Shown in pieces: positions 34,691 to 44,250 of a stretch of DNA of 64,000 nucleotides. Within the stretch, counting starts at the first letter, position 1, and every line of letters starts with the position of its first letter. Made by a program: the position numbers and the translations under genes. A model generated the notes under the pieces. It was given only the letters and a program-made list of their open reading frames with translations. It did no database searches and was not told the origin of the DNA. Origin of the DNA: an uncultured Robinsoniella sp. (GTDB lineage: Bacteria > Bacillota > Clostridia > Lachnospirales > Lachnospiraceae); the NCBI GenBank assembly GCA_900540475.1, contig UQGG01000003.1:62001-126000 (forward strand), given 5' to 3'.

Positions 34691-35928
34691 AGGTTCATAT
34701 CCGTTTTAGTGCAGGAAAAGCAGAGGGGCAGTTCAAAATCAAAAATTTTATCTGCGACAATGGAAATAGAACCAATCAGGGATGCCTTGCCAATAAAAGT
34801 GGACTTTTGTACTTTTATACTGTGATAAAAAGGCTGGGGCCTCAATAACGCAAGTTTTTGCATTAACAGATCTTCCATTGTACTGCCGGGAACATGAAAG
34901 GGGTAATCGATAATAATGGTTGAGAGGTCTAAAATATTTAAAGTGTTGGTGATTGCCTGGGCGATGTAGGTGCAGAACTGATCCAGTGCCAGGACAGCCA
35001 GCGTATCCCGGGTGTTTGCGGCATCCAGAATCTGTATCCAGGAGGGGGCACTTAATGGTGCCAGGGGAGAAGCGGGATATAAGTATTTTAATTCCTGTAT
35101 CCGGTAACGCAGCTGTTTGAGATTGGCATAGAGCTCTAAGCAGCCTGCATTTCCGCATTCACACCTGGGTCCTGCAAAGTTAATGGACGTATGTCCCAGT
35201 CCGCCATTTTGTCCAAATTCCCCGTCATACAATTTGTTGTCCAGAACAACGCCTGCACCAATGCCATTCGTAATGTGCAGGTATAGAAAATTGGCGATGC
35301 CGGAAGCATCTCCGTATAATTTTTCAGCCAAAGCACCTGCATTGGATTCGTTCATCAGATAAGTTGGAATCTCTGTCAATTTCATCATTTCAGAAATAAT
35401 AGGCATAATTTCAATATTGTGAAAGAACGGAGGCCTTAGAATTAAGCCATTTTTACTGTCCAAAGGACCAATGGAAGAGATTCCGATGGCAATGATACTG
35501 CGCCCCGTCCGGTCTTTTAACGTCATAAATGCCTGATAGAGATATTGAATCACCTCATCGCTGGAAAGAGCATGATTGTCCAGAGGGACATTAACAGGTG
35601 GCAGAATCAGCGTACCGCTTAAATCCCCCAGGGCGATCTGAAGAAAATCCCGCTCAATTAACATTCCGCAGATACAGGGTGAATCATCCGAGAGCTTCAG
35701 CGAAAGAGGTTTGCGGCCGGAAGAGGTGGCCTCTTTTTGATTTTCAAATTCTGCGATATAACTGGAAGCGATTAATTCCGATACAATATTGCTGATAGAC
35801 ATTTTAGACAGTCCGGTAATGGAAGCCAGCTGTGTCCTGGAAAGTCCAAAATGTGTTGCTATTATTTTTAAAACCAACATGCGGTTGCTTGCTTTTAAAT
35901 CCTGTGCATTAGATCCTATGGTTTCCAT
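34687..35928 (-). CDS. ROK family (NagC/XylR-like) transcriptional regulator
   Basis: The 413-residue protein has an N-terminal winged helix (HFGLSRTQLASITGLSKMSISNIVSELI, about residues 22-50) and a C-terminal ROK sugar-kinase-like domain. It has the zinc motif region GHTSINFAGPRCECGNAGCLELYA (CxCGxxGCxE) but the ATP motifs look weak, as usual in ROK repressors. It lies divergent from the transporter operon starting at 36242, so it probably controls it in response to a sugar or sugar phosphate. ATG at 35928 has AAGGAGGA seven bases upstream. The in-frame ATG at 36027 has no such site. Confidence 0.9.
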   Translation of the reverse strand: METIGSNAQDLKASNRMLVLKIIATHFGLSRTQLASITGLSKMSISNIVSELIASSYIAEFENQKEATSSGRKPLSLKLSDDSPCICGMLIERDFLQIALGDLSGTLILPPVNVPLDNHALSSDEVIQYLYQAFMTLKDRTGRSIIAIGISSIGPLDSKNGLILRPPFFHNIEIMPIISEMMKLTEIPTYLMNESNAGALAEKLYGDASGIANFLYLHITNGIGAGVVLDNKLYDGEFGQNGGLGHTSINFAGPRCECGNAGCLELYANLKQLRYRIQELKYLYPASPLAPLSAPSWIQILDAANTRDTLAVLALDQFCTYIAQAITNTLNILDLSTIIIDYPFHVPGSTMEDLLMQKLALLRPQPFYHSIKVQKSTFIGKASLIGSISIVADKIFDFELPLCFSCTKTDMNL

Positions 35929-36241
35929 AAAATCCTCCTTTATAAAATTGTTCTGACGCTGTTGCATTTCTGTCATTCTAATTATAACTGAAAGATACGA
36001 ATCAGTATATACTTTTTCTTGATCCATCCCAAAAACGTAACCAGTATTTATAAAATGAGTTTATCAAATCTTGGAATGAAAGTAAATTGGATATATTATT
36101 AATAAAATATATTTGTAAAATATGCATATTTATGACTAGTAATTATTGTAATATTTGTACAAAATGATTATATAAAAGAAAAACAACTTGATTAATTAGT
36201 ATAACGGTGATACTATTAAGAAAAAGCAGGGAGGTAATAAA
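35929..36241. promoter_or_regulatory. Divergent control region between the ROK gene and the transporter operon
   Basis: TTGATT (36188-36193) and TACTAT (36211-36216) with a 17-base spacer form a likely promoter for the plus-strand operon. A perfect 14-base palindrome AAATATGCATATTT lies at 36118-36131 and is a candidate operator for the ROK repressor. The stretch is very AT-rich and holds no gene. AGGGAGGT precedes the 36242 start. Confidence 0.6.
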
Positions 36242-37471
36242 ATGAATTCGCGGGAAAGAATAATTGCAGCACTGAACCACCGGAAATTAGATGTCATTCC
36301 CATTGATTTTGGAGCCATGAGATCTACCGGCATCAGTATCTGGGCATATCAGAAATTAAAAGAGCATCTGGGGCTGGATACATCCACTACAAAATTGTAT
36401 GATGTCTTTCAACAGCTGGCGGAACCAGAGAAAGAGATACTCGACAGGCTGGGTGCAGATGTGGTTCAGGTACACCGCCTGGCTGCAGCATTTGGAGTGA
36501 AAATAGACCGGTGGAAAGCAGGAGATAACGGAAGGGGGATCAAATGTATGGTACCGGAAGACTATCATCCGATACCAATGGAAAATGGAGAATTAACCAT
36601 ACAGAGGGATGGGAAAGTATTAGCCATAATGCCAAGAGAAGGCTATTATTTTGATCAGACCTGTCATCCGCTTGCGGAGGCGGAAGATGCAGGAGATTTG
36701 GAAAGTTTTACATTTCCGGTTATCACAGAAGAAGAAATCTGTTATATGGAGCAGCAGGCAAAAGACGCTTATGAAAACACAGACAGGGCAGTGTTAATGG
36801 AATTCGGAGGAAATATATTAGAGGCAGGAGAATCTGATTTTGGTTTTGAAAATTTCTTTATGAATCTTCTGGCGGAACCGGAATTGGTACATGCTTACCT
36901 GAATAGGCTGTCTGACTCTTATATCGAAAGCCTGAAAAGACTTATGCCAAGAGTACATCAGTATATTCAGATCATACAGTTTGGGGATGATCTGGGCTCC
37001 CAGGAGTCTACGCTGATTTCCAAAGAGGTTTACCGGGAGATGATAAAGCCTTATCACAAAAAAATCTTTTATTATATCAGAGAAAATTATCCGGAGGTCA
37101 AAGTATTTTTACATAGCTGTGGTGCCATTTTAGAATTAATACCCGACTTAATCGATGCAGGTGTTCAGATTCTAAATCCCATTCAGATTGCGGCTAAAGG
37201 AATGGATCCCGAGGCGCTGGTAGAGCGATTCGGTGATGATCTGGTATTCTGGGGCGGAGGGTCCAACACCCAGGTTACCTGTAATTATGGAACGGTGGAA
37301 GAGATACAGGCAGAGGTTAAAAAGTTAATACAGATATTTTCAAAAAAGAACGGTTACGTCTTTAACCAGGTGCACAACCTGCAGGCAAATGTACCGCCTG
37401 AAAAAATACTTGCGATCTATGATGCGGCACAGGAATACCGGAAGGAACAGATTCAGTCGGGTAAATATTAA
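36242..37471 (+). CDS. Uroporphyrinogen decarboxylase (URO-D) family protein
   Basis: The 409-residue protein begins MNSRERIIAALNHRKLDVIPIDFG, the usual start of URO-D-like proteins in anaerobes. Later blocks include FHSCGAILELIPDLIDAGVQILNPIQ (as VFLHSCGAI ...) and FWGGGSNTQ. Many such proteins are methyltransferases or of unknown function rather than true HemE; no other late heme gene is present here. It is first in an operon with a sugar-type ABC importer and under ROK control, so a role in using the imported compound is more likely than heme synthesis. The HSCG cysteine may bind zinc as in the methyltransferase branch. Confidence 0.85.
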   Translation: MNSRERIIAALNHRKLDVIPIDFGAMRSTGISIWAYQKLKEHLGLDTSTTKLYDVFQQLAEPEKEILDRLGADVVQVHRLAAAFGVKIDRWKAGDNGRGIKCMVPEDYHPIPMENGELTIQRDGKVLAIMPREGYYFDQTCHPLAEAEDAGDLESFTFPVITEEEICYMEQQAKDAYENTDRAVLMEFGGNILEAGESDFGFENFFMNLLAEPELVHAYLNRLSDSYIESLKRLMPRVHQYIQIIQFGDDLGSQESTLISKEVYREMIKPYHKKIFYYIRENYPEVKVFLHSCGAILELIPDLIDAGVQILNPIQIAAKGMDPEALVERFGDDLVFWGGGSNTQVTCNYGTVEEIQAEVKKLIQIFSKKNGYVFNQVHNLQANVPPEKILAIYDAAQEYRKEQIQSGKY

Positions 37472-37489
37472 ATTGCGGAGGAAAACGGG

Positions 37490-38659
37490 ATGAAGGTAAA
37501 AAAAGTATTGGCAGTTATGATGGCATTGGGGATGACATTATCATTAGCAGCATGTGGAAGCGGGACAGAGAGTACGAAAGGAACACAAGCGAGCACAGCG
37601 GGTCAGGGTACAGTGAAAGAAACAGAAGCAAATAAGGAATCAACAGAAATGAAAACTGAGGCGGACACCTCAGAGTCAAAAGCGGCGGGGGACGAAACGA
37701 AAGCCCCGGAAACGGAACAGGGGTCTACAAAGGAAGCAAAGAAAGATCCAAAGGATATTAAAGTGGCAGGGGTTGTATTCCAGGAGGATCAGTTTATGAT
37801 GTTGATGCAGATGGGGTATCAGGCAGCGGCTGATCATTATGGAGTAACCTGCATGCTGAGTAATACCAACAACGACCAGGCAAAAGAGGCAGAGCTGATT
37901 AATACCTATGTAACACAGGGGATAGACGGAATTGCAATATCTCCGTTGAATGAAACTTCATCCATCCAGACCCTGAAAATGGCAAATGAGAAGGGGCTTC
38001 AAATAGCAGTGGGCAATACCCAGCTGAAAGATGCACCCTTTGTATGTGGTGGATTTACATCGGATAATTACAACTTAGGAGAATTAACGGGAAAAGAAGC
38101 AAGAAAGTATATTGAAGAAAAATTAGGCGGAAAAGCAAAAATTGCTATCGTAGAATACAAATCCCTCCTTCCCGAGCAGTCTACGGCGAGAAGAACCGGA
38201 TTTGTTGATCAGTTAGAAGGACTGGATGTGGAAATCGTAGCGGATCAGGATGCATGGCTTCAGGATACGGCGATCCAGGTAGTGGGAGACATTTTAACGG
38301 CAAATGAATCAAAAGGTGGAATTGACATGATCTGGGCAGCTAATGACGGTGGCACAATCGGGGCTACTATGGCTGTGAAAAATGCAGGAAAAGCCGGGAC
38401 AACGGTAGTCTTTGGCACCGATGCGGCAGAACAGCAGGCAGCATTTATTCAGTCAGATGATAACATTTTGCAGTGCGTAACGGGGCAGGATCCCTATACC
38501 ATCGGATATAATACAATGGAAGTTTTGATTAAAGCAATTATGGGGGAAGAGGCTTCTTACGGAAAAGAAGTTGTGGTTCCGGGCATTGTATTGACCAGGG
38601 ACGATATCCCGGCTGTACAGGCATTTGAAAAAGATCTGGCTGAGAAGACAGGCAAATAG
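37490..38659 (+). CDS. Sugar-type ABC transporter substrate-binding lipoprotein
   Basis: The 389-residue protein has a signal peptide with lipobox LSLAAC (Cys22), a Thr/Glu/Lys-rich spacer (about residues 24-85) and a periplasmic binding protein type 1 domain like RbsB: IKVAGVVFQEDQFMMLMQMGYQAAADHYG, NTYVTQGIDGIAISPLN, and IWAANDGGTIGATMAVKNAG. Ligand is probably a sugar or related polyol; it cannot be read off. It lies 18 bases after the URO-D gene, with GCGGAGGAAAACGGG before the start. Confidence 0.9.
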   Translation: MKVKKVLAVMMALGMTLSLAACGSGTESTKGTQASTAGQGTVKETEANKESTEMKTEADTSESKAAGDETKAPETEQGSTKEAKKDPKDIKVAGVVFQEDQFMMLMQMGYQAAADHYGVTCMLSNTNNDQAKEAELINTYVTQGIDGIAISPLNETSSIQTLKMANEKGLQIAVGNTQLKDAPFVCGGFTSDNYNLGELTGKEARKYIEEKLGGKAKIAIVEYKSLLPEQSTARRTGFVDQLEGLDVEIVADQDAWLQDTAIQVVGDILTANESKGGIDMIWAANDGGTIGATMAVKNAGKAGTTVVFGTDAAEQQAAFIQSDDNILQCVTGQDPYTIGYNTMEVLIKAIMGEEASYGKEVVVPGIVLTRDDIPAVQAFEKDLAEKTGK

Positions 38660-38700
38660 GCTTTGGGCTCAGTCAGCCCTGGATTAGGAGAGGTGAAACC

Positions 38701-40176
38701 ATGAGTGTTTTAAAAGCGGAAAATATAACAAAGGTTTACCCTGGAACAATTGCCCTTAACGATGTGACAGTATCATTTGAAAGTGGAAAGGTGCATGCAT
38801 TTATCGGCAAAAACGGATCCGGAAAGTCTACGTTGGTTAAAGTTTTTTCGGGAGCAGTAGAACCCACTAAGGGTAATTTTTATTTAGATGATGAAAGGCT
38901 GAAACTCAGTTCCCCACAGGAAGCCTTCAGCAAGGGGATAGCCACCGTTTATCAGGAATTAAGCCTGATTCCGGGACTCTCGGTAGCGGAGAATATTTTA
39001 ATGGGAAGGCTGCCTATGAAAGGAAAGTTTATCGACTGGAAAGAAACATATAAGCGTGCCAAGTCCGTTCTGGAAGATTTAAAAGTAGACATTTCACCCA
39101 AAGAGATAGTGGCGAACTTAAGTCTGTGGCAATGCCAGATGGTAGAAATCGTAAAAGCAATGAGTGCAAGCCCAAAAGTTTTAATGCTGGACGAACCCAC
39201 ATCCTCTCTTGCCAATCATGAAATCGCACTGCTATTTGACATGATCCGGAGACTAAAAGAAAAAGACGTCATTATCATTTATATCTCTCACAGGCTTCAG
39301 GAACTGTGGCAGATTGCAGATACCTGTACAGTTCTGCGGGACGGTGTATTTATCGGTAAAACGGTAATGAAAGATACCAGCCATAAACAACTGGTAAAGA
39401 TGATGTTTGGAAATGTGGAAATTAAGACAAGACCCAAGGATCTGGTTGCGGGTAAAAAAGAGATTTTAAAAATAGAGGGGTTAACGAGAAAAAATGTATT
39501 TTCAGATATCACATTTTCCGTTAAAGAAAATGAAATACTGGGGATTGCGGGAATGTTAGGGGCGGGGAGAACAGAGCTTCTGAAGTCAATCTTCGGCGCC
39601 GATCCATTTGATTCCGGAAGAATCGAATTTTATGGAGAGGAAATCAAAAATCCAAATCCGGTAAAAATGAGAAATAAAGGATTTGCCCTGACACCGGAGG
39701 ATAGAAAAAAAGAAGGACTGGTTCAGATAATGTCCGTCTATGGTAATCTGTGTGTAGCCAGTATTGATTACCTTGGCAGGCACAAATTTATCCAGAGAAA
39801 CAAAGAGAAGAAATACGTAAGCAGGCAGGTTGAGGGACTGCAGATCAAGGTTCCGGATGTTCAGCTTCCGGTGTTATCTCTGTCCGGAGGAAACCAGCAG
39901 AAAGTTGTTGTGGGGAACTGGCTGAATACAAACCCGAAGATCATGTTTTTTGATGAGCCTTCCAGAGGAATTGATGTAAATGCTAAACAGCAGATCTTTC
40001 AGATTATCTGGGAACAGTCCAGAAAAGGGGTATCCAGTATTATGGTATCTTCGGAACTGGAGGAGCTCCTGGAGGTCTGTCACAGAATTTTAATTATGTA
40101 TGAAGGAAAAATCATAAATGAAGTATACCCAGAAAACGTGACTGCGGAAGAATTATATACGTTATGTATGGGCTAG
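38701..40176 (+). CDS. Sugar ABC transporter ATP-binding protein (RbsA-like)
   Basis: The 491-residue protein has two ABC modules. The first has Walker A GKNGSGKST (about residues 36-44) and Walker B VLMLDEPTSSL; its signature motif is unusual (LSLWQCQ in place of LSGGQ). The second has a degenerate Walker A (GMLGAGRTE), as in all RbsA/MglA proteins, then LSGGNQQK and IMFFDEPSRGID. It powers the importer with the binding protein and permease on either side. GGAGAGGTG precedes the start. Confidence 0.92.
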   Translation: MSVLKAENITKVYPGTIALNDVTVSFESGKVHAFIGKNGSGKSTLVKVFSGAVEPTKGNFYLDDERLKLSSPQEAFSKGIATVYQELSLIPGLSVAENILMGRLPMKGKFIDWKETYKRAKSVLEDLKVDISPKEIVANLSLWQCQMVEIVKAMSASPKVLMLDEPTSSLANHEIALLFDMIRRLKEKDVIIIYISHRLQELWQIADTCTVLRDGVFIGKTVMKDTSHKQLVKMMFGNVEIKTRPKDLVAGKKEILKIEGLTRKNVFSDITFSVKENEILGIAGMLGAGRTELLKSIFGADPFDSGRIEFYGEEIKNPNPVKMRNKGFALTPEDRKKEGLVQIMSVYGNLCVASIDYLGRHKFIQRNKEKKYVSRQVEGLQIKVPDVQLPVLSLSGGNQQKVVVGNWLNTNPKIMFFDEPSRGIDVNAKQQIFQIIWEQSRKGVSSIMVSSELEELLEVCHRILIMYEGKIINEVYPENVTAEELYTLCMG

Positions 40177-40185
40177 GAGGTCAAT

Positions 40186-41169
40186 ATGAAAACAAAAAGT
40201 GTTGATGTTAAAAAAATCTTAAAGTCCAATGTAATGGAAGTCGTTCTGCTGATCATTACAATTATAATCGCATTCACAGCGACAGGCTTTTTCACCAGCT
40301 CTAATTTACTTGGGATTCTGAGAAGTTCCGCTTTAAAAGGTGTGATTGCATTTGGTATGACAATGGTAATCATCTGCGGGGAGATCGATCTTTCCATTTC
40401 ATCCACCGTGGCGCTGTCGGGAATTATTACGGCTCTTACCGCGGGAAAACTGGAATCTCTGGGGATTATGCCTCTGGCATATGGAGTCATTGTGGGAATG
40501 ATACTGGCTATTGCAGCAGCAGCCCTCATAGGCGTATTTAACGGTTTTCTGAGAACCAGGTTCAACATCCCCACGTTTATTATAACACTTGCAATGATGA
40601 ATGTCCTATATGGAGCAGCGGCACTTCTTTCAAAAGGCTTTCCGCTAACGTCTCTTCCGGCGTGGTATAATGTTCTGGGAGCCGGATCTATCGGTCCTGT
40701 GCCGGTACCGGCAATTATTCTAATCGTTATATTTATCGTTGTACATATCATTATGTCTTATACCACATTTGGAAGGGCTGTCTATGCGGTTGGTGGTAAT
40801 CCGGAGTCTGCAAGACTGTCCGGAATCAATGTAAAAAAAGTAAAAATTCTTGTCATGGTGGGCGTACAGGTATTGGCGGCTCTTGGCGGAATTATGTGTT
40901 CCTCCCAGGTAATGTCTGCTGCTCATAACTTTGGAAAAGGATGGGAAATGGATGTCATAGCATCTGTAATTATTGGTGGAGCCAGCATGAACGGAGGAAT
41001 CGGCAAAGTAAGAGGAACCTTTGTGGGTATTATTTTCCTGGGCATCTTATTAAATGGCATGACGCTTATGAACGTAAGCGAATATATCCAGTATATTGTC
41101 AGAGGCGGCCTGATTTTGGGTGCGGTATTAGTAAATGCCATACAGTTCAACCGTTCCGGTGATGCGTAA
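40186..41169 (+). CDS. Sugar ABC transporter permease (RbsC-like)
   Basis: The 327-residue membrane protein has about eight to nine hydrophobic segments. It contains KGVIAFGMTMVIICGEIDLSISS (family start), TTFGRAVYAVGGNPESARLSGINVKK and GGASMNGGIGKVRGTFVG, the RbsC/AraH signature loops. It completes the importer. The start follows AGGAGGTCAAT, nine bases after the ATPase stop. Confidence 0.93.
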   Translation: MKTKSVDVKKILKSNVMEVVLLIITIIIAFTATGFFTSSNLLGILRSSALKGVIAFGMTMVIICGEIDLSISSTVALSGIITALTAGKLESLGIMPLAYGVIVGMILAIAAAALIGVFNGFLRTRFNIPTFIITLAMMNVLYGAAALLSKGFPLTSLPAWYNVLGAGSIGPVPVPAIILIVIFIVVHIIMSYTTFGRAVYAVGGNPESARLSGINVKKVKILVMVGVQVLAALGGIMCSSQVMSAAHNFGKGWEMDVIASVIIGGASMNGGIGKVRGTFVGIIFLGILLNGMTLMNVSEYIQYIVRGGLILGAVLVNAIQFNRSGDA

Positions 41170-41217
41170 AAATTTCTTTTATATAACAGGAGTTTATGTC
41201 CATAAAAATGGAATACT

Positions 41218-41257
41218 AACTGGTGTACCTTATGCATAGGTATGCCAGTTTTTTTTA
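41218..41257 (+). terminator. Intrinsic terminator after the RbsC-like gene
   Basis: AACTGGTGTACCT pairs with AGGTATGCCAGTT (two wobble pairs) around TATGCAT-type loop bases, followed by TTTTTTTT. Confidence 0.85.
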
Positions 41258-41318
41258 AAAAAAATCCTGGATTAAGAAGCGGTACTGTCCGGCGTATATA
41301 CACTGGGAGGGAATAGTT

Positions 41319-43115
41319 ATGATACAAAAATATAAAAAAACGTTACAGTTAATAAGCTGGGATTGGACAACGTTACTTCTATTTGAAGCGATTTATAAAA
41401 TGGTCTGGATGACCGGTCTTGTTTTCTTGCAGGAAGGGTTAGAAGAGCTGATGACCCGGGCTGATTTATATTATATAACCATGGATAATGCAGGCCGTCT
41501 GTTTTCATCCCCGATCCTGATTCTGGGATTGTTATTTTTGCTGTTTTTACTCGCATTTTTTATTTATATGGAGATAACGGGAATCATTATATATTTTGAC
41601 CACAGCAGAAGACATGATCCGATTAAGGTGCGGGGACTGTTGTTCCAGTCTATGAAAAAAGCAATTATCGTATTTAAGCCATTTAATTTGCCGTTGCTGT
41701 TCTTTGTCATCCTGCTGATGCCTCTGGCTGGTATCCCTTTTACCTCGGGACCTTTCCAGGGCTTCGAAATACCGGGGTTTATCCTGGATTTCATTTTGGA
41801 GAATAAAGTTTTAAATATTATATTTGTGGCGGCTATGCTGATGGTAATGGTAATTGTTTTTCGGCTGGTATTCAGCCTGCATGAAGTAGTCCTGGAAAAG
41901 AAAAGTTTCTTTCAGGGATGCAAAGAGAGTATTCAAAAAACTAAGCATAAATTTTTCGGCTCTGTTTTTTCATTCATTATCTGGAATATACTTTACATTA
42001 TTTTTGAAATCATTACAGCAGCAGCAGTAATTGCCGTTCTTCTGGCAGTTGCAAAGTTCTGCCGCACGGGATTGGAAGCAAAGGACTATTTCTGGTTCAA
42101 TCTAACGGTTTGGAGCGGCATTGGAATTGTACTGAGCACCATTGGCCTCGCGGTCATTAATCTGGGTTTTATCTCGGTATACTATTACGAACAGAGCGGG
42201 TGCAGCATTGAGAAGCCCGAAAAAGATGACAGGCATTTGCTGTTGCGGCTGTCAAAAAAGGTGGTCATTCTTGTTATGGTATTTCTGATACTGGGCATGT
42301 ATATTGATTATACACCTTATGCCGTAAGCGCTGCCATGCTGCGGGATGATCATGATCATGTTGATATTGTTGCCCATCGTGCAGGCGCTATGTTCGCCCC
42401 GGAAAATACAATAGCAGCACTGCGGGAAGCTATAGACAGTAAAGCAGATTATGCAGAAATTGATGTGCAGGAAACAAAAGACGGGCAGCTGATTGTCATG
42501 CATGATGCTAATTTTGAAAGGACAGCCGGAGTTGGAAAAAATGTATGGGATGTTGATTATAGTGAAGTAAGGCAGTTTGATGCAGGAATCCGCACTGCTT
42601 ACCGCTACAAAGACGAAAGAATACCTACTCTGGAGGAAATGATTCAGGAAGCAGGAAGAAATATAAAATTAATGATTGAATTGAAAAGTACCGGACATGA
42701 GCAGAACCTGGAACAGAGCACAGTTGACCTTATAAGGCAATACCAATATCAGGAGCAGTGTATCGTGGTATCCATGGATCGTAAAATACTGAAAAAGATA
42801 AAAGAGCTTGCCCCGGAAATAAAAACAGGTTCCATATCAGCCGTTGCGTATGGAAGCCTGGAAAATATGGAGGAAGCGGATGCATTCAGTGTGGAAGCTA
42901 CCTTTGTAACGAGAAATATGATAAGCCGCCTGAAAGACAGTGGAAAGCCAATCTATGTATGGACCTTAAATAACGAAAAATCTATTCGTAAATATGTGGA
43001 TATGGGCGTAGATGGTATTATTACCGATAACCAGTACCTGGCAAGCTACGTTCTGGATACCAGAGGGCAGGATCTGCTGTTAGACGGTGTTGTAGATAAA
43101 ATATTGGGGAAATAA
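41319..43115 (+). CDS. Membrane-anchored glycerophosphodiester phosphodiesterase
   Basis: The 598-residue protein has an N-terminal membrane part with about seven to eight hydrophobic segments (residues 1 to ~340, the GDPD membrane domain). An extracellular GDPD catalytic domain follows: DIVAHRAGAMFAPENTIAALREA, YAEIDVQETKDGQLIVMHD, KLMIELKST and VYVWTLNNEKSIRKYVDMGVDGIITDN. The HR, EID and HD residues of the active site are present. It should release glycerol-3-phosphate from glycerophosphodiesters or teichoic acid. The gene stands alone; GGGAGGG precedes the start. Confidence 0.93.
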   Translation: MIQKYKKTLQLISWDWTTLLLFEAIYKMVWMTGLVFLQEGLEELMTRADLYYITMDNAGRLFSSPILILGLLFLLFLLAFFIYMEITGIIIYFDHSRRHDPIKVRGLLFQSMKKAIIVFKPFNLPLLFFVILLMPLAGIPFTSGPFQGFEIPGFILDFILENKVLNIIFVAAMLMVMVIVFRLVFSLHEVVLEKKSFFQGCKESIQKTKHKFFGSVFSFIIWNILYIIFEIITAAAVIAVLLAVAKFCRTGLEAKDYFWFNLTVWSGIGIVLSTIGLAVINLGFISVYYYEQSGCSIEKPEKDDRHLLLRLSKKVVILVMVFLILGMYIDYTPYAVSAAMLRDDHDHVDIVAHRAGAMFAPENTIAALREAIDSKADYAEIDVQETKDGQLIVMHDANFERTAGVGKNVWDVDYSEVRQFDAGIRTAYRYKDERIPTLEEMIQEAGRNIKLMIELKSTGHEQNLEQSTVDLIRQYQYQEQCIVVSMDRKILKKIKELAPEIKTGSISAVAYGSLENMEEADAFSVEATFVTRNMISRLKDSGKPIYVWTLNNEKSIRKYVDMGVDGIITDNQYLASYVLDTRGQDLLLDGVVDKILGK

Positions 43116-43121
43116 CCAATA

Positions 43122-44054
43122 TTAAATCTGAACATGAGTAATTGGCTTTTTACGAAAGAACGGGAAGCGGCTCTTTTTAGCATCTGTTGAGGTATAGTAT
43201 GTACCTGCAGCCATTACCAGAAATGCCAGAACAAAACTTATATGGGGTATTTCCCGGAAAATGATCAGGGAGAGAAATACCCCTATAAATGGTGAAATAG
43301 AGTAATAGGCACTGGTTTTTGCTGCCCCCAGGCTTCTTTGGGCATATACATAGCAAAAAATACTCAAGCCATAGGATACAAAGCCTAAGATCAGGGTACA
43401 GAAGATATAAAGGGCGGGAATACCGTTCTCATGTAGAAGAAAGGATAGGAGCAAGGAGCCGGTCCCGGAACCAAAGCCTTTGATGATAACCACTTTCAAA
43501 GGACTGTTTTTCGAAAGCATACGGGTACAATTATTTTCAAATCCCCAGCATACACATGCGCCCAGGACAAAGAGTGAGCTGTAGGAAAATGAGAGGCTTC
43601 CAGGTTCGGGCAGAGATAAAATCAGGCTGGAAAGCGTAATCAACCCGATGCCAAACCAGAGCCTTCCTGTGATTTTTTCCCGGAACAGGGTAAAAGCGAT
43701 CAGTGAAGTAGCTACAATCTCAAAATTATTTAAAAGAGATACATTGGCTGCGGAGGCTTTTGAAAGTCCCGTCATTAATAAAAAAGGAGCCGCAATATCC
43801 AGTAAAATCATACCGGCAATGTAGGGAAAATCCCGTTTTACAAAAGGCGTGTCTTTGGAAGGGGGAGCAGCCTTTTTTTGAATCAGATTAATGGATGCCA
43901 TTCCAAATCCGGCACCCAGGTAGAGCAGGGATGCCATAAGGGCAGGCGGTATTTCCGATAACAGCAGTTTGGAAACCGGGGAACTTATGGAATAAAGAAC
44001 AGCTGCAGCGATGGCGCTAAATACAGCAATGTGTTTTTGGAAAGTTATTTTCAT
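43122..44054 (-). CDS. EamA/DMT family transporter
   Basis: The 310-residue membrane protein has ten predicted helices in two EamA repeats. The first repeat includes AAVLYSISSPVSKLLLSEIPPALMASLLYLGAG, and the second GACVCWGFENNCTRMLSKNSPL. The C-terminal end is basic (KKSRFPFFRKKP). The substrate is not predictable; family members export amino acids, nucleosides or other small molecules. ATG at 44054 is preferred since GGAAAGGAAG lies upstream; the in-frame ATG at 44078 falls within the palindromic site. Only six bases separate its stop from that of the GDPD gene on the other strand. Confidence 0.88.
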   Translation of the reverse strand: MKITFQKHIAVFSAIAAAVLYSISSPVSKLLLSEIPPALMASLLYLGAGFGMASINLIQKKAAPPSKDTPFVKRDFPYIAGMILLDIAAPFLLMTGLSKASAANVSLLNNFEIVATSLIAFTLFREKITGRLWFGIGLITLSSLILSLPEPGSLSFSYSSLFVLGACVCWGFENNCTRMLSKNSPLKVVIIKGFGSGTGSLLLSFLLHENGIPALYIFCTLILGFVSYGLSIFCYVYAQRSLGAAKTSAYYSISPFIGVFLSLIIFREIPHISFVLAFLVMAAGTYYTSTDAKKSRFPFFRKKPITHVQI

Positions 44055-44072
44055 AATCCGCACTTCCTTTCC

Positions 44073-44101
44073 ATTCATATCCCCTATGGGGGGATATGAA
44101 T
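44073..44101 (-). promoter_or_regulatory. CsoR-like palindrome upstream of the EamA gene
   Basis: Twelve-base perfect arms ATTCATATCCCC (44073-44084) and GGGGATATGAAT (44090-44101) flank a TATGG centre. The C-run/G-run core with AT flanks resembles operators of the CsoR/CstR/RcnR family, which sense copper, persulfide or other metals. No gene of that family is in the window. The role is inferred from pattern only. Confidence 0.55.
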
Positions 44102-44205
44102 ATTATATCACCAAAGGATAGTGAATACAAGGGGTTGAAAAATTATAAAGTAGTATCCGCCCTGTAAAGATAGAGAAAACACACAACATTTGATTTGGAT
44201 ATAAT

Positions 44206-44238
44206 AAAAATCCGACTGTCATTAACAATCGGATTTTT
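44206..44238. terminator. Terminator after the cbiO-cbiK gene
   Basis: AAAAATCCGA (44206-44215) and TCGGATTTTT (44229-44238) form a perfect ten-base stem with T-runs in both directions. It ends the minus-strand cobalt operon. Confidence 0.88.
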
Positions 44239-44250
44239 AGGGGTACATCT

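Noticed and set aside
40173..40751. 192-codon minus-strand frame opposite the RbsC-like gene
   Set aside because: Shadow of a membrane protein; Ile/Thr/Arg-rich and without an independent signal.
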